64,000 nt of DNA. Origin: a virus. Made by a program: the position numbers and the translations under genes. The stretch's first letter is position 1, and every line of letters starts with the position of its first letter. The notes beneath the pieces are model-generated. The model saw only the letters and a list, made by a program, of their open reading frames with translations. It did no database searches and was not told the DNA's origin. Shown piece by piece: positions 9,354-16,868 of this stretch. The DNA is taken from positions 124,001 through 188,000 of IMG/VR virus record IMGVR_UViG_3300024358_000009, one strand, 5' to 3'.

Positions 9354-10329
9354 AAAGTTGATAGTCAGACATAACCATGTCTTTAACTAACTCTTCAAAG
9401 GTGAAGGTGGGTGTCCAACCAGTCACTTCCATGATCTTTGTAGGGTTTCCACGAAGGTGTTTTACTTCAGATGGTCTAAAAAGAGACTCATCTATATCAA
9501 CATATTGCTTGTAGTTGTCAATTCCTGCAACAAGGCAAGCTTCTTCTAGAAAATCTTGAACGGAATGGGTGTTACCAGTAGCTACTACATAGTCGTCTGG
9601 CTTGTCTTGATCAACAATTAGCTTCATCGCCCTAACATAATCCTTTGCATGACCCCAATCTCTTTTAGCTTTTAGATTTCCAAGACTTAATTTAGGTAAA
9701 TGAAGACCTCTTTCATAACAATACATGAACTTTGCTGCCCACAAACTGATTTTTCTGGTCACAAAGTTGTGTCCTCTGCGTGGACTCTCATGATTAAAGA
9801 GAATTCCGCAGCTTGCATGTATGTTATATGAGTTGCGATAGCAGTTTACGAAGTTGTGTGCTGCTACTTTTGCTACTGCATAAGGACTTTCTGGTACAAA
9901 TGGAGTAGTTTCGTCTTGAGTTCCGTCTTCTTCGACCATATTTCCAAATTGTTCGGACGAACTAGCCTGATAAAACTTCGCCCAAGGAGTAATTTCCTTG
10001 AAAGCTTGCAAAACATTGAAGCAACCTAGTGCAACTGAGTCAAAAGTTAGCTTTGGTTGGTCAAAAGATATGCGAACATGTGATTGTGCAGCTAAATTGA
10101 AGACATAGTCGGGCTTTTCAGCAGACAAAATGCTCTCAATCGAGTGATAATCGGTCACATCGCCATAAACTAGACTAAAATCGGACGAATTCATCGCATT
10201 TCTTATGCGAGAAATGTTTTCAAACGATGTTCTTCGTGTAACACCTACTGTTTTGATGTTATTTTCAAGCAAATGCTCGGCTAAATACGATCCATCTTGT
10301 CCTGTTACGCCAAAAATTACTGCTTTCAT
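9334..10329 (-). CDS. gmd: GDP-mannose 4,6-dehydratase
   Basis: An extended SDR enzyme of 331 residues that converts GDP-D-mannose to GDP-4-dehydro-6-deoxy-D-mannose, precursor of GDP-fucose, rhamnose and related sugars. Signature: the NADP-binding VTGQDGSYLAEHLL at the N-terminus, NLAAQSHV, the catalytic Ser region YQASSSEQFG, the YAVAK Tyr/Lys pair, and RRGHNFVTRKI. Full length for the family. Its place between terminase subunits is unusual. The downstream product is unknown; several glycosyltransferases elsewhere in the window could use it. Confidence 0.92.
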   Translation of the reverse strand: MKAVIFGVTGQDGSYLAEHLLENNIKTVGVTRRTSFENISRIRNAMNSSDFSLVYGDVTDYHSIESILSAEKPDYVFNLAAQSHVRISFDQPKLTFDSVALGCFNVLQAFKEITPWAKFYQASSSEQFGNMVEEDGTQDETTPFVPESPYAVAKVAAHNFVNCYRNSYNIHASCGILFNHESPRRGHNFVTRKISLWAAKFMYCYERGLHLPKLSLGNLKAKRDWGHAKDYVRAMKLIVDQDKPDDYVVATGNTHSVQDFLEEACLVAGIDNYKQYVDIDESLFRPSEVKHLRGNPTKIMEVTGWTPTFTFEELVKDMVMSDYQLYEQQKI

Positions 10330-11168
10330 GTGCTTTCCTTCTGTTCTTCCATAGTGTCAGCGTTCAAAATTGGCAAATCGGAGTTCCCATCCTCATAAAC
10401 ATGGGCAGATCCTAGTCTTTCCATCTCCTTAGATGACACATGCTTCATGATTTCCATGTGTCGCCCCATAAGTTCTCTGTTCTCTTCGTCTTGTAACTGC
10501 TTGATAATAGCTAAAAAGCTCTGTTTTGACGACTCAATTCTTGTAACTCTCTGCTCTCTAGTGGCTTTTAGGTCTTTTAGTAGTGCCTGATGCTTCTCTT
10601 CAAGCTTAATGAACTCACTAGATCGTGCTTGCTCTGCCTGTTTTGCTGCCTGAATCTGTGCTTCGAGCGATAAAACATACTCTCTGTCTTGTTCTGACAT
10701 TGCAGAACGGTCTGGAAAAGTAGAAAGATAGTCATTTTGCATAGAGACAAGCCTAGCTATCTCTTGTGCTGCACTGTATTTTGCTTTCGCATTACGGTGC
10801 ATCATAATTTCAAACTTTATAAGCAGAGAAATTTGAGTTTGTTCGGTCACTAACACATCATCTTTGAACTGAGCCATATACTGAGCGTACTTTTCTTCAT
10901 AATAAAGCAACTCATTGGGCGAAAGTTCTTCTGTTAACTGCTGCCAAGTCTTTGTTCTCTTAATATCCTTAGCTATTTCAACTTCTTTTTCGTTTAAAGA
11001 AGCCAATCGGCGATCAGCCTTGAGCATTAGTTCGCTCTGTTTAATCACTCTCTTTACTTGAGCCTCGCTCTTATTTAATAGAGTAGCAATTTCTGTAACG
11101 CCCATGGTTTTGGACAAGTTAAGAATTTGCTCCTTGTCATCACTCGTTACTGTCGTCTTCCTCGCCAT
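10326..11168 (-). CDS. Putative terminase small subunit (HTH plus coiled coil)
   Basis: A 280-residue protein with an N-terminal helix-turn-helix (MGVTEIATLLNKSEAQVKRVI, residues about 21-40) followed by long charged helices and a coiled coil to about residue 240. HTH plus oligomerising helix, and position upstream of the large terminase in the packaging operon, fit a DNA-recognising small terminase. It is longer than most small terminases. A transcription regulator cannot be excluded. It overlaps the dehydratase by 4 bases and the sigma gene by 29. Confidence 0.5.
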   Translation of the reverse strand: MARKTTVTSDDKEQILNLSKTMGVTEIATLLNKSEAQVKRVIKQSELMLKADRRLASLNEKEVEIAKDIKRTKTWQQLTEELSPNELLYYEEKYAQYMAQFKDDVLVTEQTQISLLIKFEIMMHRNAKAKYSAAQEIARLVSMQNDYLSTFPDRSAMSEQDREYVLSLEAQIQAAKQAEQARSSEFIKLEEKHQALLKDLKATREQRVTRIESSKQSFLAIIKQLQDEENRELMGRHMEIMKHVSSKEMERLGSAHVYEDGNSDLPILNADTMEEQKEST

Positions 11169-11772
11169 TAGTTCTCCACTCCGAAAGAATGTCTTTTATA
11201 TAAATTTCTAATTGTTTTTTCTTGGCCTTACTTATAGAAACACCCGCCCTCAGTTGTAAATATACCTGTCTTAATTCTACTGGAAGTTTTTCGTCTATTA
11301 ATTCTAACATTTCTTGAGTGGCGACATCATTAATAATATCGGAATCTCTTTCTATACTTTTGTCGCTAACGCTTGTGATATCACATGGTCGCATTAAGTT
11401 TTGCTTAGAGGAATTTCTTTTTTTCCAAGCTTTATATTTATCGCAGTACTCGCCATTTCCATGATCGCCCTCTTCATGACAAATTTTACAGGGCGGATCT
11501 GAGCGGTGAAATTTATCTCTTTTAAAATTAATCAGTCTGTTTTTTATATGTGAGTACAAGAAATTTTCTAGGGGGCGTTTGTTGTCGTAACGAGCCATAG
11601 CCTCCAAGCCAAATATTCTGGCTTCTTGCCTAATGTCATTTATATCGAAATAACCAAAGGAAAACCCTTGGCCTAAAATTGAAACTATCTTGTCTATTAT
11701 TGTAATTACTTCATCTACATCAAATTTTTTAGTTTTCAGTTTTAATGTTTTCTTCGATGATTTTTTCGGCAT
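11140..11772 (-). CDS. T4 gp55-like late sigma factor with zinc-binding insert
   Basis: This 210-residue protein carries a sigma-70 region 2 signature: FDINDIRQEARIFGLEAMAR, then NFLYSHIKNRLINFKRDKF, the core-polymerase-binding and -10-melting helices. Between regions there is a Cys cluster (CKICHEEGDHGNGEYC) suggesting a zinc knuckle. The C-terminal part (LPVELRQVYLQLRAGVSISKAKKKQLE) resembles a degenerate region 4. This matches the gp55-like late sigma of T4-type phages rather than a housekeeping sigma. It is a candidate reader of late promoters for the head operon or of the GCGAATAAG promoters to the right. Confidence 0.75.
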   Translation of the reverse strand: MPKKSSKKTLKLKTKKFDVDEVITIIDKIVSILGQGFSFGYFDINDIRQEARIFGLEAMARYDNKRPLENFLYSHIKNRLINFKRDKFHRSDPPCKICHEEGDHGNGEYCDKYKAWKKRNSSKQNLMRPCDITSVSDKSIERDSDIINDVATQEMLELIDEKLPVELRQVYLQLRAGVSISKAKKKQLEIYIKDILSEWRTNGEEDDSNE

Positions 11773-11869
11773 CTTTTGGATCTGTTTCTGTTAGTTCGGC
11801 CTTTGTTTTTTCTGCCAGATCTTCTTGTGCTTTCGTACTTAATACAGTTATAATATTTTCATCTGTCAT
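11729..11869 (-). CDS. Small acidic protein preceding the sigma gene
   Basis: A 46-residue Glu/Lys-rich protein (starts MTDENIITVL) with a strong ribosome site (AGGAGG, complement of 11873-11878). It overlaps the sigma gene by 44 bases in another frame and is the first gene of the leftward operon, 21 bases from the divergent rightward gene. No domain recognised. Confidence 0.6.
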   Translation of the reverse strand: MTDENIITVLSTKAQEDLAEKTKAELTETDPKDAEKIIEENIKTEN

Positions 11870-11890
11870 TAAAACCTCCTGAGATGTAAT

Positions 11891-12091
11891 ATGGCTAGAG
11901 TCAGTTGGACGGAATCAATGTTGAAATTCGTAAGAGAAAATCATCATAGCATGACTGACAATCAACTTGCTCTTGCTTTATCTTCTATTATAGGCGTTCG
12001 TGTGTCAAGTCATAGCGTCAGAAACATTAGAGAAGAAAAGGGTTATACAAAATGGAAAAGGTCTTCAACCAAAGATCACCCCACATCGTAG
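11891..12091 (+). CDS. Small helix-turn-helix-like protein
   Basis: A 66-residue basic protein whose middle (MTDNQLALALSSIIGVRVSSHSVRNIREEKG) follows a helix-turn-helix pattern like those that recognise phage or intron DNA. It starts 21 bases from the first leftward gene, so it occupies the divergence point and could regulate both arms. It overlaps the next gene by 40 bases. Confidence 0.6.
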   Translation: MARVSWTESMLKFVRENHHSMTDNQLALALSSIIGVRVSSHSVRNIREEKGYTKWKRSSTKDHPTS

Positions 12092-12642
12092 TAGTTGACA
12101 ACTTCTACAAAGATCCAGACTCTATAGTTCGTTTAGCAGAAGAACAGGAGTATCAGCCACAGAGCAAATACTACAAGGGCGTTAGAACGGCGGAACGCTT
12201 TTTATTTCCATATGTAAGAGAAGAGTTTCAAAGACTTCTCAATTTGGAAATTACAGATTGGTTAAACCAGCCAATGAATGGCATTTTCCAGAAGACTAGT
12301 AAGGATGACCCTCTAGTGTGGCATAGTGATAGTCAAGACTATGCAGCTGCTATTTATCTAACTAAAGATGCTCCTGTAACTATGGGAACATCATTTTGGC
12401 AAGATACAAAGTTTGGGTGTAGAAGACCGCCTAGCCATCCACTTGAGAATAAGTCCGTTCAAGAGAGTGAAATCTACACAGAGTACAATCTTTTGCATAA
12501 AGACAATTGGCAGTTAGTTGATAAAGTAGGGGCGGTTTATAATCGACTAGCTCTTTGGGATGCAAAATTAATACATTCAGCTAGTGAGTATGGTTCAATG
12601 GATCGTTTAGTACAACTTTTCTTCTTTAGCGTCAAAAGATAG
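12052..12642 (+). CDS. 2-oxoglutarate/Fe(II)-oxygenase-like protein
   Basis: A 196-residue protein. The stretch VWHSDSQDYAAAIYLT gives the HxD metal pair, and LWDAKLIHSASEYG followed by RLVQLFFF gives the distal His and the Arg that would bind 2-oxoglutarate. The double-stranded beta-helix order is as expected, and the overall pattern resembles DUF6445-type proteins. Substrate unknown. It is followed after 8 bases by a second oxygenase, so the pair is probably co-transcribed. Confidence 0.65.
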   Translation: MEKVFNQRSPHIVVVDNFYKDPDSIVRLAEEQEYQPQSKYYKGVRTAERFLFPYVREEFQRLLNLEITDWLNQPMNGIFQKTSKDDPLVWHSDSQDYAAAIYLTKDAPVTMGTSFWQDTKFGCRRPPSHPLENKSVQESEIYTEYNLLHKDNWQLVDKVGAVYNRLALWDAKLIHSASEYGSMDRLVQLFFFSVKR

Positions 12643-12650
12643 GGCGAACT

Positions 12651-13211
12651 ATGAGAGCCTTTTGGCAATTCTGGGGAAGTTATTTTAGCAAAGAACAATG
12701 TGATGAGATTATTAACAAGGCGTTAACTATTCCGTCTATACAAGCAAGTACTTATGGGGCGGTTTCCGACCTCCGAAGTTCAAGAGTCAGGTGGATACAT
12801 AGGGGCGATTTGAGTTGGAATTGGATGTTTACGCATATAGAGAACATATTTAGAAGGGCGAATGGAGCTTTTGGGTTTGATCTTAACTATTTTCACGAAA
12901 TCCAGTTCACAGAATACGATTCAGCCTATGGTGGCCACTACGGTTGGCATGAAGACCTATTATGGGTTCCCAGAAACGATTCAGCAATTCAGCGTAAGCT
13001 CTCAATAGTCATACAGTTATCAGATCCAGCTGAATATACAGGGGGCGATCTTCAGTTTGATATGGCAGAAGAAAAGCCTGACGCTAATCATTTAAAGTTT
13101 CAAGGATCTGCTATTGTATTCCCTTCTTTTGTTAAGCATCGAGTAACACCTGTCGAAACTGGTCGTAGATACAGCCTTGTAACTTGGTACGAAGGACCGC
13201 CTTTCCGTTAA
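12651..13211 (+). CDS. 2-oxoglutarate/Fe(II) oxygenase, prolyl-4-hydroxylase-like
   Basis: A 186-residue protein of the PKHD/P4H type: HYGWHEDLLW supplies the HxD pair, YTGGDLQFD is the typical mid-domain strand, FVKHRVTPV gives the distal His and GRRYSLVTW the 2-oxoglutarate-binding Arg. All key residues are present, so it is likely active as a hydroxylase. Related genes are widespread in T4-like and cyanobacterial phages with unknown targets. It is the last gene before a long non-coding block. Confidence 0.85.
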   Translation: MRAFWQFWGSYFSKEQCDEIINKALTIPSIQASTYGAVSDLRSSRVRWIHRGDLSWNWMFTHIENIFRRANGAFGFDLNYFHEIQFTEYDSAYGGHYGWHEDLLWVPRNDSAIQRKLSIVIQLSDPAEYTGGDLQFDMAEEKPDANHLKFQGSAIVFPSFVKHRVTPVETGRRYSLVTWYEGPPFR

Positions 13212-13471
13212 GGGGCAACCGAGGAAGTTTAGGTAGTACATTTTGTTGTGTGGGTGGGGATTATGTTTGAACCGCCCACCCCCCCGGGGCCGGGCCGGGT
13301 CGGTAAGCTGGGCAAGATAAATACCCTAGGCAAGCCGTCGCCGTAAAGCCTTATACAATAAGCACTTAAGAAAAATAAAAAAAACAAAAAAATTTTTATC
13401 GCCATAACCCCTTACGCCATAACAACTTAAAATTATTTTAAAAATATTTTATAAAAAAAGTATTTTTGCTA
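13212..13471 (+). other. Non-coding block: GC-rich hairpin, then AT-rich tract
   Basis: No credible gene. At about 13236-13265 GGGTGGG can pair with CCCACCC, and an unusual G+C run (CCGGGGCCGGGCCGGG) follows, the most GC-rich spot I see in the window. From about 13370 the sequence becomes A/T-only for long stretches. A 9-mer CGCCATAAC occurs twice, 16 bases apart, near 13400. The mix could be a terminator plus regulatory or replication-start DNA; nothing proves either. Confidence 0.4.
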
Positions 13472-13500
13472 TTGTTTTTTATTTTATTGGACGATATACT
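13472..13500 (+). promoter_or_regulatory. Sigma70-like promoter for the ECF-like sigma gene
   Basis: TTGTTT at 13472-13477 and TATACT at 13495-13500 are separated by 17 bases, a good host-type promoter about 55 bases ahead of the sigma ATG. The leader holds a direct repeat GCAATGC-acttc-GCAATGC. This promoter differs from the GCGAATAAG class used downstream. Confidence 0.55.
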
Positions 13501-13556
13501 AATTACATAAGCAATGCACTTCGCAATGCTAACAGTAGTGAAAAGGAATTAGAATT

Positions 13557-14045
13557 ATGACCACTTCAATCGACTATGCAAAGATTACTGAAAAGCTTGT
13601 TTCCGCACTTGGCAAGAAAATACGCAACTATGCGGACTGCCAAGACATAGCTCAAAATATCCTAGTGTATGCTTTGCAAAGTTATAACCCTGCTATGGGA
13701 TCGGCTTTTGAAACGCACTGCTTTACTGTTATGCGTGGCAAGTCCATTGATTTCCTGAGAAGTAAATCCCGCAAGGGTAATCTGGTAAGCTGGGATATCC
13801 TTGAAGCTAATGACAATAATTCAGAAAAAACACTAGCACAAGGTATAGAAATTGCCGAAAAAACCTCCAAGTATAACCTATTGGAGATTGCAGAAGAATA
13901 CTGCAACGAACAAGAATATTTTATCATCCAACGCAAGCTTGAAGGCTTCGATGGATATGAAATAGCCAATATGCTAGGGGTTAGCCCAGGATATGTTAGT
14001 CAACAATTGTCAAGAGCAATAGAGAAAATGAAGGGGGGGTTCTAG
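13557..14045 (+). CDS. ECF-like RNA polymerase sigma factor
   Basis: A 162-residue sigma-70-family protein with only regions 2 and 4. Region 2: YADCQDIAQNILVYALQSYNP followed by AFETHCFTVMRGKSIDFLR. Region 4: YFIIQRKLEGFDGYEIANML and SPGYVSQQLSRAIEKMK, a helix-turn-helix that would read a -35 box. It opens the cluster of genes preceded by the two-box GAATAAG promoter, and itself has a sigma70-like promoter, which is the layout of a relay: host polymerase makes this sigma, which then drives the small-gene region. Pairing with that promoter is inferred. Confidence 0.8.
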   Translation: MTTSIDYAKITEKLVSALGKKIRNYADCQDIAQNILVYALQSYNPAMGSAFETHCFTVMRGKSIDFLRSKSRKGNLVSWDILEANDNNSEKTLAQGIEIAEKTSKYNLLEIAEEYCNEQEYFIIQRKLEGFDGYEIANMLGVSPGYVSQQLSRAIEKMKGGF

Positions 14046-14126
14046 GCCGAAATCGCCGATAGGCGATCTATCCGTTAGGCGGGTACTGATGAGGCCAGGA
14101 GTCCTTAATAGAAAAGGGAATTGACT

Positions 14127-14294
14127 ATGTTGGAAAGTACTGAGAATGTAGCAACCATGGAATGCACAACTTGCGGGTTGACCATATCGGTAGAACGGTT
14201 GACCATGCGGGTCATATCTGAGAATGAAGTGCACCCCACATGCTGTATGTGCATGAGGGAATTGGAAGAATCTGAAACCCCATTGGGGGTTTAA
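14127..14294 (+). CDS. Small zinc-ribbon-like protein
   Basis: A 55-residue protein with MECTTCGL near the start and CCMCMRE near the end, a two-CxxC zinc-ribbon pattern. It begins 81 bases after the sigma gene. Its last codons lie in a short inverted repeat (AAACCCC-att-GGGGGTTT) that may act as a weak terminator. Confidence 0.6.
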   Translation: MLESTENVATMECTTCGLTISVERLTMRVISENEVHPTCCMCMRELEESETPLGV

Positions 14295-14395
14295 TCTAAA
14301 GGGTTTTAACCTAACCTGCCAGTCTTACCCAACCTGGCCGGACCAGCCTCGGTACGCACATAGGTAATTGTATTACTTGTACTATGCCCGCAAAA

Positions 14396-14492
14396 ATTGG
14401 ATATCTTTATCTTATTATCCAAATATCTTTTTAAAAATATTTTATTTTTATTGTAAATAAATCTGCAAGCGTAGCGAATAAGATTATATAAG
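14396..14492 (+). promoter_or_regulatory. Composite two-box phage promoter, copy 1
   Basis: Starts with the conserved ATTGGATATCTTTATC segment, then an A/T tract, the upstream box TTGTAAATAA (14451-14460), and GCGAATAAG (14474-14482) followed by ATTATATAAG. Spacing between TTGTAA and GAATAAG is 19. It precedes the gene at 14523. Confidence 0.75.
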
Positions 14493-14522
14493 AGAGAAGG
14501 GAATAAACAAAAGGAGAATAAA

Positions 14523-14681
14523 ATGGAAATTACTTGCTTGTGCGGAATTGATAATGAGGGAAATATAAACGATGGAATTATCTGCCATATGTGCGAAGGT
14601 CAACTGGCAGGGATGATAGAAAAATGGAATATCGAACAAGCCCTAATGGAAGAATATGAAAATAATTTAGAAAAGTTCTAA
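14523..14681 (+). CDS. Small Cys-rich acidic protein
   Basis: A 52-residue protein with CLCG near the start and ICHMCEG in the middle, a probable zinc-binding knuckle, followed by an acidic helix. An AAGGAG ribosome site precedes the ATG and a composite promoter lies 30 bases upstream. Confidence 0.65.
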   Translation: MEITCLCGIDNEGNINDGIICHMCEGQLAGMIEKWNIEQALMEEYENNLEKF

Positions 14682-14724
14682 ATATTTTCTGGTACAGGAC
14701 GAATAAGTATAAAAGGAGATAAAG

Positions 14725-14940
14725 ATGAACGATTTTGATTTTTGTGATTCTTATGACTACTCAGCATATGTAGAAGCCTTTGAGCAAGGCGTGGATGATG
14801 TGGATTTCCCCGATGATATAGGGGAAGACATGTCCGAATATGAGGGGGATCTAACCCCAGGCGAAGGGGATTATTCGGATATCTTCGACCCAGGTGATGA
14901 GATAGTCGATGATGATGGTGATTATTCGGATTGCGAATAA
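14725..14940 (+). CDS. Highly acidic small protein
   Basis: A 71-residue protein in which roughly 40 percent of residues are Asp or Glu, with almost no basic residues. Stretches such as DDVDFPDDIGEDMSEYEGD resemble DNA-mimic inhibitors of DNA-binding enzymes. That role is inference from composition only. A good AAGGAG site precedes the ATG. Confidence 0.7.
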   Translation: MNDFDFCDSYDYSAYVEAFEQGVDDVDFPDDIGEDMSEYEGDLTPGEGDYSDIFDPGDEIVDDDGDYSDCE

Positions 14941-15015
14941 CGCCAAGGTTTCCCAGTATATCCATAAAACTGGGGGGCAAATAGTCAACTATATTTTTAC
15001 AGAAAGGAAACGACT

Positions 15016-15315
15016 ATGTTTACGATTACTGCCGGATGTTTTAATCAGCCATGTGACCTCCAAGAGCAAATTGGGAAGTCTATTGTTATAGCTGACTACG
15101 CAAGCCCTGATGAGGCTGGCAAACAAGTTGCCAAACGAATAGGTAAAATAGTAGCGTTTAGGCGGTTTTGGCCTAAATATGTAGAGAAGGATGGTAAATG
15201 CAGAATGACTAACCTGATAACGGTTGAATATCAAAGCGATAATCATTATGCAGAGAAAACCATCTCTTCCTATCATCTAGGTAAGATTAGATCTGGGGTT
15301 ATCTTGCCAGTATAA
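15016..15315 (+). CDS. Hypothetical protein
   Basis: A 99-residue, mostly beta-stranded protein (starts MFTITAGCFN) with an AGAAAGG ribosome site. No family recognised. It is the last gene before a 565-base non-coding stretch. Confidence 0.65.
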   Translation: MFTITAGCFNQPCDLQEQIGKSIVIADYASPDEAGKQVAKRIGKIVAFRRFWPKYVEKDGKCRMTNLITVEYQSDNHYAEKTISSYHLGKIRSGVILPV

Positions 15316-15338
15316 ACAAAAAAGTTTTTCCTGTTTTT

Positions 15339-15380
15339 TCCTAAATAAAAGCAGGGGGCAAGCGAATAAGAGTATATAAC
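15339..15380 (+). promoter_or_regulatory. Two-box phage promoter ahead of a structured RNA
   Basis: TCCTAAATAA upstream box, 19-base gap, GCGAATAAG (15362-15370) then AGTATATAAC. No gene follows for 500 bases; the transcript would cover the structured segment below. Confidence 0.65.
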
Positions 15381-15381
15381 G

Positions 15382-15600
15382 CTAGGGCACTTGCTGATAC
15401 AAGAGGGCCACTTCCTTGGTGAAAATGGGCTTATCAGAGTCTAAGTAACCTTAAGAGGATGGGATAGTTCGAGACTATCTGGCGTAACCATATAATGATA
15501 GGTATGTTTGGTGTTTAGGTGCAATCCTCCGTGAGATACGGCAAAACGAAAAACACCGTTTTTAAACCTGTTAGTGGGGATGTCTTATCCCTGCTAACCC
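15382..15600 (+). ncRNA. Candidate structured non-coding RNA A
   Basis: No reading frame of note. The stretch folds into consecutive pairings that I can see by eye: CTGATA/TATCAG enclosing CCAC/GGTG; GATAG/CTATC; GGTGTTT (15510-15516) with AAACACC (15551-15557) enclosing CCGT/ACGG; and a final 12-pair hairpin, GTTAGTGGGGAT (15570-15581) with ATCCCTGCTAAC (15587-15598), two wobbles. It begins just after a two-box promoter and ends just before a composite promoter. It does not look like tmRNA, RNase P RNA or 6S RNA to me. Confidence 0.5.
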
Positions 15601-15605
15601 TACCG

Positions 15606-15697
15606 AAATTGGATATCTTTATCTAATTATATTCTTTTAAAATTTTTTTATTTTGTTGTAAATAATTTTACCCTGCCAGCGAATAAGATTATATAAG
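15606..15697 (+). promoter_or_regulatory. Composite two-box phage promoter, copy 2
   Basis: ATTGGATATCTTTATC, A/T tract, TTGTAAATAA (15656-15665), 19-base gap, GCGAATAAG (15679-15687), ATTATATAAG. First member of a tandem pair; the next copy begins about 60 bases downstream. Confidence 0.75.
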
Positions 15698-15757
15698 CTT
15701 GGTGGTAATGCTTAAACCATCTATGCGAATGAGTATAGAATGAGGGGAGCCTGGACT
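15698..15757 (+). ncRNA. Short putative RNA between tandem promoters, unit 1
   Basis: About 60 bases without a gene, bounded upstream by promoter copy 2 and ending in GAGCCTGGA (15747-15755) right at the start of copy 3. The same nonamer ends the two other such units, so the boundary is conserved while the interior is not. Confidence 0.35.
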
Positions 15758-15851
15758 ATAATTGGATAATCTTATCTTATTATATTATTTAAAATAATTT
15801 TATTTTTTTTGTAAATAAATCATAAGCACTAGCGAATAAGTATATATAAGA
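15758..15851 (+). promoter_or_regulatory. Composite two-box phage promoter, copy 3
   Basis: ATTGGATAATCTTATC, A/T tract, TTGTAAATAA (from 15809), 19-base gap, GCGAATAAG (15832-15840), TATATATAAG. Directs the gene at 15881. Confidence 0.75.
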
Positions 15852-15880
15852 GATAACGATAACAACAAAAGGAGATTAAA

Positions 15881-16069
15881 ATGAGCAACTACAATCCATT
15901 CGTTTGCAATTTTGAAAGAGAAGTTGAGATTGCAAAAGGGATGAGTAATCAAGGTTTAATTTCGGCAATCGCCGAATGTCTAGAATGTATTTCAATAGGC
16001 TGTAATACAGATAAATATGTGGATCAAGCCAAAGTGTATAGGCAAGAGTTGGCCAAAAGGGTAAGATAA
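15881..16069 (+). CDS. Hypothetical small helical protein
   Basis: A 62-residue protein (starts MSNYNPFVCN) with an AAGGAG site and a composite promoter 30 bases upstream. The helical middle has several Cys residues (AECLECISIGC). Family not recognised. Confidence 0.7.
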   Translation: MSNYNPFVCNFEREVEIAKGMSNQGLISAIAECLECISIGCNTDKYVDQAKVYRQELAKRVR

Positions 16070-16079
16070 AATAATTTTT

Positions 16080-16120
16080 TTATAAATATTTTAATCTTAC
16101 AAGCGAATAAGTTAGTATAA
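16080..16120 (+). promoter_or_regulatory. Two-box phage promoter
   Basis: TTATAAATAT, 19-base gap, GCGAATAAG (16103-16111), TTAGTATAA, overlapping into the ribosome site of the Gp88-like gene. Confidence 0.65.
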
Positions 16121-16131
16121 AGGAGAATGAT

Positions 16132-16815
16132 ATGAAAATGGAATTGAATACTGTTGAGATTAATACTTCTAAGACTCAGAAGATGCCATGGGAAAGTTGG
16201 GATTTACCAGCTTGGATGTGCAAGACTGGTGCTAAGTTAGTAAAGGTAAAGGGTTCTATATGTGAAGGATGCTATGCATTAAAAGGACGATACATATTTG
16301 GAACGGTGAAGAATGCAAACTTAAAAAGATTTGATCAAATAAAAGATATAAATAACTTGGAAGATTGGAAAAATTCTTTCATAAGCTTATTCAAGTCTAA
16401 GCTAAAAAGACTTTCAGCAGAAAAAAGGTTTTTCAGATGGTTTACTAGTGGGGATTTGCAATCCGTAGATATGTTAGTAGCAATTGTAAATATTGCAAAA
16501 GCTATTCCAGAAATTCAATTCTGGTTGCCAACAAAAGAACATGGCATAATAAGGGAATACCAAGCCATACATGGTGAATTCCCTGCAAATCTTAATGTTC
16601 GTGTTTCAATGTTCATGGTCAATCAGGAACCAAGTAAGGGCTTAGGTTTACCTACCAGTACAGTAGTTAATTCCCCTGATGATATGAATGATAAACATCA
16701 GAACTTGTGCCCTGCTAGTCTTGAACAATTCAACGGCAAAGCCGAGGTTAATTGTGGAGATTGCAGGAAATGCTGGGATAAGAATGTAGATAATGTGGCA
16801 TACATATACCACTAA
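16132..16815 (+). CDS. Gp88-family phage protein
   Basis: A 227-residue protein matching the phage Gp88 family pattern: MPWESWDLPAW near the start, then GSICEGCYALKGRY, a central FRWFTSGDLQSVD, FWLPTKEH, and a C-terminal Cys group (VNCGDCRKCWD). Family members occur in mycobacteriophages and others and have no established function; the conserved Cys and GDLQS motifs suggest a metal-dependent enzyme. All family motifs are present, so it looks intact. The start could also be the Met two codons later. Confidence 0.8.
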   Translation: MKMELNTVEINTSKTQKMPWESWDLPAWMCKTGAKLVKVKGSICEGCYALKGRYIFGTVKNANLKRFDQIKDINNLEDWKNSFISLFKSKLKRLSAEKRFFRWFTSGDLQSVDMLVAIVNIAKAIPEIQFWLPTKEHGIIREYQAIHGEFPANLNVRVSMFMVNQEPSKGLGLPTSTVVNSPDDMNDKHQNLCPASLEQFNGKAEVNCGDCRKCWDKNVDNVAYIYH

Positions 16816-16820
16816 GAATT

Positions 16821-16860
16821 CTGGAAATAATTTTCTTTGGGAAACGAATAAGTAAGTAAG
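16821..16860 (+). promoter_or_regulatory. Two-box phage promoter
   Basis: CTGGAAATAA (16821-16830), 19-base gap, ACGAATAAG (16844-16852), then TAAGTAAGAGG running into the ribosome site at 16859. Confidence 0.6.
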
Positions 16861-16868
16861 AGGTCAAT

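Noticed and set aside
15725-15740. GCGAATGAGTATAG as another promoter
   Set aside because: One mismatch in the core box, no upstream box at 19 bases, and it lies inside a putative RNA unit.
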